DNA from: Rhodoblastus sphagnicola
GTDB lineage: Bacteria; Pseudomonadota; Alphaproteobacteria; Rhizobiales; Beijerinckiaceae
Direction of reading: 5' to 3'
Assembly: GCF_002937075.1 (NCBI RefSeq)
Contig: NZ_NHSJ01000103.1
Coordinates: 1-64,000, forward strand
DNA length: 64,000 nt
Positions within the stretch are counted from its first letter, which is position 1; every line of letters starts with the position of its first letter. Under the pieces are notes generated by a model. The model searched no databases. It was not told the origin of the DNA and saw only the letters and a list, made by a program, of their open reading frames with translations. The position numbers were made by a program, and so were the translations under genes. This document shows, piece after piece, positions 51,297-58,845 of this stretch.

Positions 51297-51992
51297 CTAA
51301 TTCGTGGCCAGCTTCTTCAGCCAGTCCTCGGTCAGGGGCAGAATGCCCGATACGATGCGCGCAACGCCCGCCTTGCTGGGATGCAGGCCGTCGGGCAACT
51401 GGTTTGGGACGACCCCGGCGACGCCGTCGAGAAAGAACGGATAGAGCGGCGCCTGGTATTTGGCCGCGAGGCTCTGGTAGATCGGTTCAAACTGCGCCGC
51501 ATAGGTTCCGCCGAGATTGGGCGCCGCGCGCATGCCCGCGATCAGGAACGGGATTTTCCGCTCGCGCAATTTTCCGAGGATGGCGTCGATGTTGCGCTGC
51601 GTTCCCGAGGGCTCGAAACCGCGCAGCATGTCATTGGCGCCGATTTCGACAATGGCCGCGTCGGCGCCCTCGCCCAGCGTCCAGTCGAGCCGCGCCAGCA
51701 GACCGGCCGATGTGTCGCCGGACACCCCGCCATTGACGATCTCGACGTCTATACCCTTGTCGCGCAATGCTTTTTCCAGAACGACGGGAAAGGCGGCGTC
51801 CGCCGGCAGGCCGTAGCCGGCGGTGAGACTGTCGCCCAGGGCGACGATCCTGGTCGGCTTGGCCAGCGCGGGCGCGCTCAGGCCGGTCACGACGCCGATC
51901 AGCATGGCCGCCAGAAACAAAACTGGACGAAGCGGGTTGCGGCGCCCATATGCGCCATAGCCCCGCCTCCAAAATCGCCTTCCATGCAACAC
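51297..51992 (-). CDS. tesA: GDSL-family arylesterase/acyl-CoA thioesterase I
   Basis: SGNH hydrolase (231 aa) with signal anchor (VLFLAAMLIGVVTGLSAPALA). Block I is IVALGDSLTAGYG (nucleophile Ser), block II NGGVSGDTSAG, block III IVEIGANDMLRG (Asn) and block V LPDGLHPSKAG (Asp/His). In E. coli TesA acts in the periplasm on acyl-CoA, esters and lysophospholipids. I prefer GTG 51992 because AAGGA lies 6 bases upstream; a TTG at 51998 abuts the ribosome site. Divergent from the ybbA-ybbP pair with only 25 bp between start codons, the same divergon as in enterobacteria. Confidence 0.9.
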   Translation of the reverse strand: MLHGRRFWRRGYGAYGRRNPLRPVLFLAAMLIGVVTGLSAPALAKPTRIVALGDSLTAGYGLPADAAFPVVLEKALRDKGIDVEIVNGGVSGDTSAGLLARLDWTLGEGADAAIVEIGANDMLRGFEPSGTQRNIDAILGKLRERKIPFLIAGMRAAPNLGGTYAAQFEPIYQSLAAKYQAPLYPFFLDGVAGVVPNQLPDGLHPSKAGVARIVSGILPLTEDWLKKLATN

Positions 51993-52017
51993 GCTCAATC
52001 CTTTCCGGACTCACTCC

Positions 52018-52716
52018 ATGCCACAACGCGCCATAAGCCTTGTCGATGTCAATCTAACGCTTGGAGACGGTGAAGCCAGAGCTCACATCCTCAAAAACGT
52101 CTCGCTCGACGTTTTTCGCGGGGAAACCGTGGCGTTGCTCGGCCCGTCCGGCTCGGGCAAATCCTCGTTGCTGATGGTGATGGCGGGACTGGAGGGGGTG
52201 GAATCCGGCGCGGTCGAAGTCGCCGGGCGCCGGATCGACCGCATGGGCGAGGATGAACTGGCGCGGTTTCGCGGGGCCCATATCGGCGTGGTGTTCCAGG
52301 CCTTCCATCTGGTGCAGACGCTGACCGCGCTGGAAAATGTCGCGCTGCCGCTCGAACTTGGCGGCGTGGCGGACGCTTTCGGCCGCGCCCGCGAGGCGCT
52401 CGCGCAAGTGTCGCTCAGCCATCGCGAACAACATTATCCGGCGCAAATGTCGGGCGGCGAGCAGCAGCGCGTGGCGCTGGCCCGCGCCCTGGTCGTCAAC
52501 CCCGACATCCTCTTTGCCGACGAACCCACCGGCAATCTCGATTCCGCCGTCGGCGCCGAAATCGTCGAACTGATGTTCGCGCTCAACCGGGAGCGCGGCT
52601 CGACGCTGGTGCTGGTGACCCATGACGAGGATCTGGCGCGGCGCTGCCGGCGCATCGTCCGCCTGCGCAATGGCGCCGTTGAATCCGACGCCACGCGGGA
52701 CTTGCAGGATGCTTAA
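52018..52716 (+). CDS. ybbA: ABC transporter ATP-binding protein (YbbA-like)
   Basis: A 232-aa ATPase of the LolD/MacB/YbbA group. Walker A ALLGPSGSGKSSLLMVMAGL, Q-loop VVFQAFHLVQTLTALENV, signature AQMSGGEQQRVALARAL, Walker B DILFADEPTGNLDS and switch His in VLVTHDED are all intact. The stop overlaps the permease start by 8 bp, so they are one complex. Divergence from tesA fixes it as the YbbAP type, not LolCDE. The complex probably acts on envelope lipids or hydrophobic compounds by a mechanotransmission mechanism rather than classical transport; this is inference from MacB/LolCDE relatives. Confidence 0.92.
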   Translation: MPQRAISLVDVNLTLGDGEARAHILKNVSLDVFRGETVALLGPSGSGKSSLLMVMAGLEGVESGAVEVAGRRIDRMGEDELARFRGAHIGVVFQAFHLVQTLTALENVALPLELGGVADAFGRAREALAQVSLSHREQHYPAQMSGGEQQRVALARALVVNPDILFADEPTGNLDSAVGAEIVELMFALNRERGSTLVLVTHDEDLARRCRRIVRLRNGAVESDATRDLQDA

Positions 52717-55243
52717 TCGCGCGCTGCTTCGCTTCGCCCTGCGCGACCTGCGCGGAGGCTTGAGGTCGTTCGGCGTGTTCATCGCCTGCCTCGCCATCGG
52801 CGTGATGGCGCTCGCCGCCGTCGCCGCCACCTCGCGCGCCATGCGCGACGGGCTGGCGGGGCAGGGCGCGGTCATCATCGGCGGCGATTTGAGTTTTTCG
52901 CGCGCGCAAGGGTCGCCCGCCGACGAACACCGCGCTTTTCTCGCCAGCCAGGGCGGGTTGAGCGAGGTCGTCATCCTGCGTTCCATGGCGCGGCGCGAGG
53001 ATTCCAGCCACGCCACGCTGGTCGAGATGAAAAGCGTGGACGCCGCCTATCCGCTCACGGGCGAGATGCGGACCGAGCCGCAAGCGCCGCTTTCGGAGCT
53101 GCTGGCGCCGCGCGACAAAGGGTTTGGCGTGGTCATCGACCCGCAACTGGGCGCGCGCCTCTCGCTCGGACTCGGCGACAGTTTCTTCATCGGCGACGCC
53201 AAATTCGTGATCGCCGCCTGGCTGCGCCGCGAACCGGACGCCATGGGCGCCTTCAGTTTGGCGCCCCATGTGCTGTTGTCTGCAAACGCCTTGGCCGCGA
53301 GCGGCCTGAAGAAACCCGGCTCCCTGACGCGCGCCTCGTTGCGCCTGTCGCTGCCGGGCGCGGACGACGCGCGGGTCGAAGCCGTGAAGAAGGCGTTTTT
53401 GGCGCGCTTCCCCGATTCCGGCTATGAGATCCGCACCCGCGCCGACCCCTCGCCGCAATTGTCGCGCAGCATCGAGCGCGTCGCCCAGTTCATCACGCTG
53501 ATCGGGTTGACCGCGCTGGTCTGCGGCGGCATCGGCGTCGCCAATTCGGTGCGCGCCCTGATCGACCGCAAGCGCAAGACCCTGGCCATCATGAAAGCGC
53601 TCGGCGCCAGCGGCGGCGAAGCCGCCGGCTTCGTGCTGATCCAGGCGATGATCGTGGCTTTTGGCGCGGCCTTTTTTGGCGCGGCGCTGGGACTGGCCTT
53701 GCCGGCCCTGCTGCTGACCGGCTTCGCGGACACCCTGCCTTTCCCCATCACGCCGGCGATCCATCCCGGCGACGCCGCCTATGCGGTCGGCTTCGGCCTG
53801 CTGATCGCGCTGACCTTCGCCGCGCCGCCGCTCGAAGAGGCGCGGACGCTGCCGGTGACGCGGCTGTTGCGCGAAGACGCGATGCGGACGGGCGGTCGCC
53901 CGAGCCGGCGCGGTCTCGCCCTCGGGGTCGTCGGAGGCGCCGCCTTGTTCGGTCTCGCCCTGCTCACCTCGGGCGACGCCATGCTGACCGCGCAGTTCGG
54001 CCTGGGCGTGCTGGCGAGTTTCGGCCTGCTCTACGCCATCGCCCGGCTGGTGATGGCGCTGGCGCGGCGCGCGCCGCATGTCGGCAGCGTCAGCCTGCGG
54101 CTGGCGGTCGCCAACCTCCACCGGCCCGGCGCGCTCACCCCGTCCTTTCTGCTGTCGCTCGGCCTCGGCGTCACCCTGCTGACGGCGTTGACCGCCGTCG
54201 AGCACAATCTGCGCGCCGAGATCGGCGACTCCCTGCCCAAGGACTCCCCGAGCTATTTCTTCGTGGACGTGCAAAGAGCCGAAGCCGAGGATTTCGAGCG
54301 GTTCCTGCACGCGGAGGCGCCCGGCGCCAAAATCGTGAGCGCGCCCATGCTGCGCGGCCGCATCACCCGCATCAAGGGCGTTCCGGCCGAACAGGTCACG
54401 CCGGGCGACAAGGCGCGCTGGGCGCTGGAAGGCGATCGCGGCATCACCTTCGCGACCACGCTTCCGCCGGGGTCGCGGCTGGTCGCTGGCGAATTTTGGG
54501 CGCCGGACTACAACGGTCCCCCGCTGGTCTCGATGGAAACCGAGGTGGCGCGCGGCCTGGGCTTGAGCGTCGGCGACGAAATCGCCGTCAATGTGATGGG
54601 ACGCGCGGTGACCGCGAAGGTCGCCAATCTGCGCAAGGTCAACTGGCGCTCGTTCGGCATCAATTTCGTGCTGGTGTTTTCGCCCAACGTGTTCGAGGGC
54701 GCGCCGTTCACGTCCCTGATGACGCTGACGCCGCCGGAAAAGCCCAGCCCCGCGCGCGAGGCGGCGCTGTTGGGCGCGGCGGCGCAAAAATTTCCCTCCG
54801 TCGTCGGCGTCTCCTTGCGCGAAACCCTGGCGACGCTCGACGATATCCTGGGCAAGCTCGTGGTCGCCACCCGCGTCGCGGCTTCGCTCGCCTTCATCGT
54901 CTCGGCCCTGGTGCTGGCCGGCGCCCTGGCCGCCGGCCAGCGCGCGCGGCTTTACGAAGCGGTGATCCTGAAGACGCTGGGCGCGACGCGGGGCAAACTT
55001 CTCGCGGCGCTGGCGCTGGAATTTTCGCTGCTGGGCGCGATCACCGCCGCCTTTGGCCTGCTGGCGGGCGGTTTGGCGGCGTGGCTGGTGACGGTCAAGC
55101 TGCTGGACGCGCCTTTCGCGCTGTTTCCCGCCCAGGCTGCGCTGGTCGCGGGCGGCGCGACGCTGTTCGCCATCGTCGCCGGTCTGCTCGGCACGGCGCG
55201 CGCGCTCGGCGAAAAACCGGCGCGCTGGCTGCGGCAGGAATGA
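52709..55243 (+). CDS. ybbP: FtsX-type ABC permease (YbbP-like)
   Basis: An 844-aa permease. Start MLNRALLRFALRDLRGGLRSFGVF; then a periplasmic domain, an FtsX domain near residue 250-400 (LIGLTALVCGGIGVANSVRALI; RKTLAIMKALGASGGEAAGFVL), a middle pair of segments, a second periplasmic domain and a C-terminal FtsX domain (LYEAVILKTLGATRGKLLAALALEF). Ten membrane segments with two FtsX repeats is the YbbP layout. The frame begins inside the ybbA end. Next gene (BI-1) starts 136 bp later. Function tied to the ABC partner; substrate unknown. Confidence 0.92.
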   Translation: MLNRALLRFALRDLRGGLRSFGVFIACLAIGVMALAAVAATSRAMRDGLAGQGAVIIGGDLSFSRAQGSPADEHRAFLASQGGLSEVVILRSMARREDSSHATLVEMKSVDAAYPLTGEMRTEPQAPLSELLAPRDKGFGVVIDPQLGARLSLGLGDSFFIGDAKFVIAAWLRREPDAMGAFSLAPHVLLSANALAASGLKKPGSLTRASLRLSLPGADDARVEAVKKAFLARFPDSGYEIRTRADPSPQLSRSIERVAQFITLIGLTALVCGGIGVANSVRALIDRKRKTLAIMKALGASGGEAAGFVLIQAMIVAFGAAFFGAALGLALPALLLTGFADTLPFPITPAIHPGDAAYAVGFGLLIALTFAAPPLEEARTLPVTRLLREDAMRTGGRPSRRGLALGVVGGAALFGLALLTSGDAMLTAQFGLGVLASFGLLYAIARLVMALARRAPHVGSVSLRLAVANLHRPGALTPSFLLSLGLGVTLLTALTAVEHNLRAEIGDSLPKDSPSYFFVDVQRAEAEDFERFLHAEAPGAKIVSAPMLRGRITRIKGVPAEQVTPGDKARWALEGDRGITFATTLPPGSRLVAGEFWAPDYNGPPLVSMETEVARGLGLSVGDEIAVNVMGRAVTAKVANLRKVNWRSFGINFVLVFSPNVFEGAPFTSLMTLTPPEKPSPAREAALLGAAAQKFPSVVGVSLRETLATLDDILGKLVVATRVAASLAFIVSALVLAGALAAGQRARLYEAVILKTLGATRGKLLAALALEFSLLGAITAAFGLLAGGLAAWLVTVKLLDAPFALFPAQAALVAGGATLFAIVAGLLGTARALGEKPARWLRQE

Positions 55244-55286
55244 GTCGAATGAACAAAATGTAATGAATCGAAAGGGTCGGCGCCGC

Positions 55287-55315
55287 TTGTCTTTTGAATT
55301 CCCTCCGGCCATATT
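55287..55315 (+). promoter_or_regulatory. Possible sigma-70 promoter of the BI-1 gene
   Basis: TTGTCT, a 17-bp spacer, then CATATT, 65 bp before the start of the BI-1 gene. Both boxes are partial matches, and no other candidate with better spacing was seen in the 136-bp spacer. Confidence 0.3.
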
Positions 55316-55379
55316 TTCAGTGAGCCGCACCGCGTCCGGATTGTCCTGATGCGGACGCGCGGCGGGAAACGAGGATTTC

Positions 55380-56153
55380 ATGTCCAACTTTGACCGCAAC
55401 GCCGCTCCGTGGAGCCGGAGCTATGCCCGGACGGGCGCCGAGGTCGATCAAGGTCTGCGCGCCTTCATGCTGGGCGTCTACAACAATATGACGATTGGCC
55501 TCGCGCTGACCGGCCTGGTGGCGCTCGGCGCCAACCTGCTGACCGTTTCGGCGACGCCCACCGCCTATCACGTCGGCCACTTGTATCTCACCGAAGCCGG
55601 CGCCGCGCTGTATCTTTCGCCGCTGCGCTGGGTGGTGATGTTCGCCCCGCTCGCCTTCGTGTTGTTCTTTTCCTTCAAGATCGGCTCGATGGCGGCCGGT
55701 TCGGCGCGCACCCTGTTCTTCGCCTTCGCGGCGGTGATGGGCCTGTCGCTGTCGTCGATCCTGTTGATTTACACGGGTTCCTCGGTGGCGCGCGCCTTCT
55801 TCATCACCGCGGCGGCCTTTGGCGGTCTGAGCCTTTACGGCTACACCACCAAGAAAGATCTTGGTCCGATGGCCTCGTTCATGATCATGGGCCTGATCGG
55901 CGTCATCATCGCCGGCCTGGTCAACCTGTTCGTGCAGAGCGCGGCCTTCCAGTTCGGCCTGTCGATCCTGTCGGTGCTGATCTTCGCCGGCCTGACCGCC
56001 TATGACACCCAGTCGATCAAGTCGATGTATTACGAGAGCGACGGTTATGAGGTCGCCACCAAGAAGTCGGTCAACGGCGCGCTGATGCTGTACCTCGACT
56101 TCATCAACATCTTCACTTCGCTGATCCAACTGACGGGCCAGCGGAACGACTGA
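55380..56153 (+). CDS. Bax inhibitor-1/YccA family membrane protein
   Basis: A 257-aa inner-membrane protein with seven hydrophobic segments. N-terminal tail of 35 residues with SYARTGAEVDQGLRAFMLGVYNNM, the typical BI-1 entry; then MTIGLALTGLVALGANLL and five further segments; and in the sixth the conserved FAGLTAYDTQSIKSMYY, whose aspartate belongs to the pH-sensing pair of the family. The end is ALMLYLDFINIFTSLIQLTG. Family members act as proton-sensitive calcium leaks or modulate FtsH protease. A strong terminator follows 30 bp later, so the gene is monocistronic. Confidence 0.95.
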   Translation: MSNFDRNAAPWSRSYARTGAEVDQGLRAFMLGVYNNMTIGLALTGLVALGANLLTVSATPTAYHVGHLYLTEAGAALYLSPLRWVVMFAPLAFVLFFSFKIGSMAAGSARTLFFAFAAVMGLSLSSILLIYTGSSVARAFFITAAAFGGLSLYGYTTKKDLGPMASFMIMGLIGVIIAGLVNLFVQSAAFQFGLSILSVLIFAGLTAYDTQSIKSMYYESDGYEVATKKSVNGALMLYLDFINIFTSLIQLTGQRND

Positions 56154-56181
56154 AGCAGCCAAGCCTCCTCTTCTGAAAACG

Positions 56182-56208
56182 AAAGCCCCGCTCCGGCGGG
56201 GCTTTTTT
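56182..56208 (+). terminator. Rho-independent terminator of the BI-1 gene
   Basis: AAAGCCCCGC-TCCG-GCGGGGCTTT, a perfect 10-bp stem with tetraloop, then TTT. It is placed 29 bp after the stop. Confidence 0.9.
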
Positions 56209-56368
56209 CATGAGAGCGCCCGATCCAGTCTGGTCAGAACGAGGGGCCTTCGCCCGCCGCGCCAGTTCCTGTTCCGCCGCGTCCGCGCGCGCCGCCGAAA
56301 ACAGCGGCCGCCATTGCGGGCCGGACTGGGGCGCATCATCGGAGGAGCCAGGAATTTGCCAAGCGCAA

Positions 56369-56385
56369 ATTAGAAAAACTCTAAA
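56369..56385 (+). promoter_or_regulatory. Likely Irr box (iron control element) of the iron-uptake operon
   Basis: ATTAGAAAAACTCTAAA matches the Rhizobiales ICE motif TTTAGAA-N3-TTCTAAA in size and symmetry: TTAGA and TCTAA half-sites separated by 5 bases. It is 91 bp before the P19 gene, within an AT-rich stretch. Irr is the usual binder and acts under iron limitation; Irr itself is not in the window. Confidence 0.62.
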
Positions 56386-56476
56386 CAGCACGATTTATTT
56401 TGCGCCTCGCGCCTGATCGCGGAAACATGGCGAGAGACTTTGTCCGGCCGGTTGTTCCGGACCCAAGGAGCCAGGA

Positions 56477-57016
56477 ATGTACAAGAAAATCATCTCCGCC
56501 ACGCTGTTCGCGCTGACGCTCGCCGGCGCCGCCTCGGCCAAGGAATATCCGGTCGGGCAAAAGCAGCAGTTGGGCGGCATGGAGGTTGGCGCGGTCTATT
56601 TGCAGCCGATCGAAATGGACCCGCCGGGCATGATGCGCGCGGCAAAAGAGTCCGACGTGCATCTGGAGGCCGACATTCACGCCGCCAAGGGCAATACCAA
56701 CGGTTTTGCCGAGGGCGACTGGATTCCCTATCTCGCCATCCAGTTCGAACTCACCAAGCTCGACGATGGTCAGGTGGTGAAGGGCGATTTCATGCCCATG
56801 GTCGCCAATGACGGCCCGCATTACGGCGACAACGTCAAAATGTTCGGCCCCGGCAAGTACAGGCTTAAACTGCTGATTTCCCCGCCGAATTCCTCGATGC
56901 ACAACCATTTCGGCCGCCACACCGACAAGGAAACCGGCGTCGGCGAATGGTTCAAGCCGCTGACGGCGGAATATGATTTCACCTATGCCGGCATCGGCAA
57001 GAAGGGCGGCTATTGA
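56477..57016 (+). CDS. ftrA: Periplasmic iron-binding protein P19/FtrA family (Tp34)
   Basis: A 179-aa exported protein (signal peptide SATLFALTLAGAASA). It carries the P19 landmarks: EMDPPGMMRA, SDVHLEADIHAAKGN (metal-binding His), GDFMPMVANDGPHYGDNV (Met/His ligands), and SSMHNHFGRHTDKETGVG. P19 binds copper and iron at the entrance of ferrous or ferri-mannuronate-like uptake systems and works with a cupredoxin oxidase partner and an FTR1 permease. It is the first gene of a three-gene run behind a probable Irr box; AAGGAG precedes the ATG. The permease is missing from the cluster. Confidence 0.92.
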   Translation: MYKKIISATLFALTLAGAASAKEYPVGQKQQLGGMEVGAVYLQPIEMDPPGMMRAAKESDVHLEADIHAAKGNTNGFAEGDWIPYLAIQFELTKLDDGQVVKGDFMPMVANDGPHYGDNVKMFGPGKYRLKLLISPPNSSMHNHFGRHTDKETGVGEWFKPLTAEYDFTYAGIGKKGGY

Positions 57017-57063
57017 TTGGCCCGCATCCTGCTTGAGTTTTCGGCATGACTGGGAGAGCGACG

Positions 57064-57408
57064 ATGAGGGCGACAAGATTGCGGCTGACGACGATCTGCG
57101 GCTTTCTGCTGCCGCTTGTGGTCGCGCCCGCCCTCGCTGCGGAGGATCCGACCTTCACGCTGGAATTCAGGGACGGCGCGATCACGCCGTCCCGGCTCGA
57201 AGTTCCCGCCAACACCCGCTTTCGGCTGGAGCTGAAGAATTCCGGCAAGACCCCCGCCGAATTCGAGAGCAAGGAGTTGAAGAAGGAAAAGGTTCTGGCG
57301 GCGGAGAGCGATTCCGTGCTGGTGATCCGCACGCTCGATCCCGGCGAATATCCCTTCTTCGACGACTTCCACCCCGATGCGCCGCCGGCGATCCTCGTGG
57401 CGAAATAG
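57064..57408 (+). CDS. ftrB: Cupredoxin-domain periplasmic protein (FtrB-like)
   Basis: A 114-aa exported protein with signal peptide (TICGFLLPLVVAPALA). The mature part is a small cupredoxin-like domain: TFTLEFRDGAITPSRLEVPANTRFRLELKN, EFESKELKKEKVL and LDPGEYPFFDDFHPDAP. The classical blue-copper ligand set (His, Cys, His, Met) is not evident: no Cys in the mature chain and a single His, so copper binding would be atypical. FtrB of Bordetella, its counterpart, assists Fe(II) oxidation. GGGAGAG precedes ATG 57064. Forty-seven bases behind the P19 gene; part of the same operon. Confidence 0.85.
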   Translation: MRATRLRLTTICGFLLPLVVAPALAAEDPTFTLEFRDGAITPSRLEVPANTRFRLELKNSGKTPAEFESKELKKEKVLAAESDSVLVIRTLDPGEYPFFDDFHPDAPPAILVAK

Positions 57409-57417
57409 GCTGAAGAC

Positions 57418-58845
57418 ATGACCATGGCGATCCGCGAACTTCAGCTCCAGCCCGCTTCGCCGCCGCGTCGCGGGCTCGCCGCGCGGGCCTTGGCGGCGCT
57501 GGGCGACGCATTGATGCGCAACCAGAAACTGATCCGCCGGACGCAATGGGTCGTGGTCGGGTTTTATCTGCTGCTGGTCGGCGTCCCCGCCTTCCTGCCG
57601 CTGCCGGACGCCACGGCGCATGTCTGGAACAATCTCACCATGATCGCGCAATTCGCGTTCTGGGGCTTGTGGTGGCCGTTCGTGCTGCTTTCGATGGTGC
57701 TGGTCGGCCGCGCGTGGTGCGGCCTGTTCTGCCCGGAAGGCACGCTGTCCGAAGTCGTGAGCGAACATGGCAAGGGACGTTCGCTGCCGCGCTGGGTGGC
57801 CTGGAACGGCTGGCCCTTCGTCGCCTTCATCCTCACCACCGTCTATGGCCAGATGGTCAGCGTCTATCAATATGCCGCGCCGGCTCTGTTGATTCTCGGC
57901 GGCTCGACGGTGGCCGCCATGATCGTCGGTTATCTGTGGGGTCGCAACAAGCGGGTGTGGTGCCGCTATCTCTGCCCGGTGTCCGGCGTGTTCGGCCTGC
58001 TGTCCAAGCTGGCGCCGCTGCATTTCAATGTGGACCGCGACGACTGGCGGGCGCATGACGCCAGCGGCGCGCCGACGCCGAAAATGAATTGCGCGGCCCT
58101 CGTGCCGGTGAAAATCATGAAGGGCGCGAGCGCCTGCCACATGTGCGGGCGCTGCTCCGGTTACAAAGAGTCGGTGTCTCTGTCGTTCCGCGCGCCCGGC
58201 AGCGAGATCGTCCATGTCGCCGGCGCGACGCCCCGCCCCTGGGAAACCGCGCTGATCGTGTTCGGCCTGATGGGCGTGGCGGTCGGCGCCTTCCACTGGA
58301 CGGCCAGCCCCTGGTATGTCGCGCTGAAACAGATCGCCGCCGAAAAACTGGTGGATTTCGGCGCGGTGTGGATGCTCAAGCCGCTGGCGCCCTGGTGGAT
58401 TCTCACCAATTATCCCGACCAGAACGACACCATGTCGCTGCTCGACGGCGCCATGCTGCTCGGCTATATCGCGGGAACCGCCGCCGTAATGGGCGGCTTC
58501 GTGCTCGCCTGTCTGGCTCTGGCCGCCCGCGCGCTCGGCCCCTGGTCCGGCCCGCGCCTGCACCATCTCGCGCAATGCCTGATTCCCATCGCCGGCTGCG
58601 GCGTGTTCCTCGGCCTGACCGCCCTGACGGTCACGCTGTTCAAGCAGGAAGGCTTTCCTTTGCCTCATGTCGCGCAGATTCGCGCGCTGCTGCTGGCTGG
58701 CGCGAGTCTTTGGGCGGCGAGCCTTGCGTGGCGGGTGAGCGGCCTCTATGCGGCGACGCCGCGCCGCCTTGCGGCCATGGCCCCGATGCTGGCGGCCATC
58801 GGCGCGGGGGCCGGCGCCTGGGTCTTGATGTTCTGGATCTGGTAG
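57418..58845 (+). CDS. ftrD: Membrane 4Fe-4S polyferredoxin (FtrD/NapH-like)
   Basis: A 475-aa inner-membrane protein with about ten hydrophobic segments. Iron-sulfur motifs: GRAWCGLFCPEG and WCRYLCPVSGVFG (CxxxCP pairs of the NapH/RdxA family) and ACHMCGRCSGYKE. It likely passes electrons across the membrane to or from the ferroxidase proteins, as proposed for FtrD. It starts 9 bp after the cupredoxin gene. The following minus-strand gene ends on the very next base (stop codons abut), so there is no room for a terminator. In Bordetella an FTR1 permease (FtrC) lies before FtrD; here it is absent. Confidence 0.87.
   Translation: MTMAIRELQLQPASPPRRGLAARALAALGDALMRNQKLIRRTQWVVVGFYLLLVGVPAFLPLPDATAHVWNNLTMIAQFAFWGLWWPFVLLSMVLVGRAWCGLFCPEGTLSEVVSEHGKGRSLPRWVAWNGWPFVAFILTTVYGQMVSVYQYAAPALLILGGSTVAAMIVGYLWGRNKRVWCRYLCPVSGVFGLLSKLAPLHFNVDRDDWRAHDASGAPTPKMNCAALVPVKIMKGASACHMCGRCSGYKESVSLSFRAPGSEIVHVAGATPRPWETALIVFGLMGVAVGAFHWTASPWYVALKQIAAEKLVDFGAVWMLKPLAPWWILTNYPDQNDTMSLLDGAMLLGYIAGTAAVMGGFVLACLALAARALGPWSGPRLHHLAQCLIPIAGCGVFLGLTALTVTLFKQEGFPLPHVAQIRALLLAGASLWAASLAWRVSGLYAATPRRLAAMAPMLAAIGAGAGAWVLMFWIW

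Noticed and set aside
52583-55399. 938-codon minus-strand frame opposite ybbP
   Set aside because: Arg/Gln/His-rich mirror translation of a clear FtsX-type permease; no ribosome site or domain.
56113-56391. Minus-strand frame of 92 codons between the BI-1 gene and the iron operon
   Set aside because: It reads through the BI-1 terminator hairpin and overlaps the BI-1 end; no conserved block.
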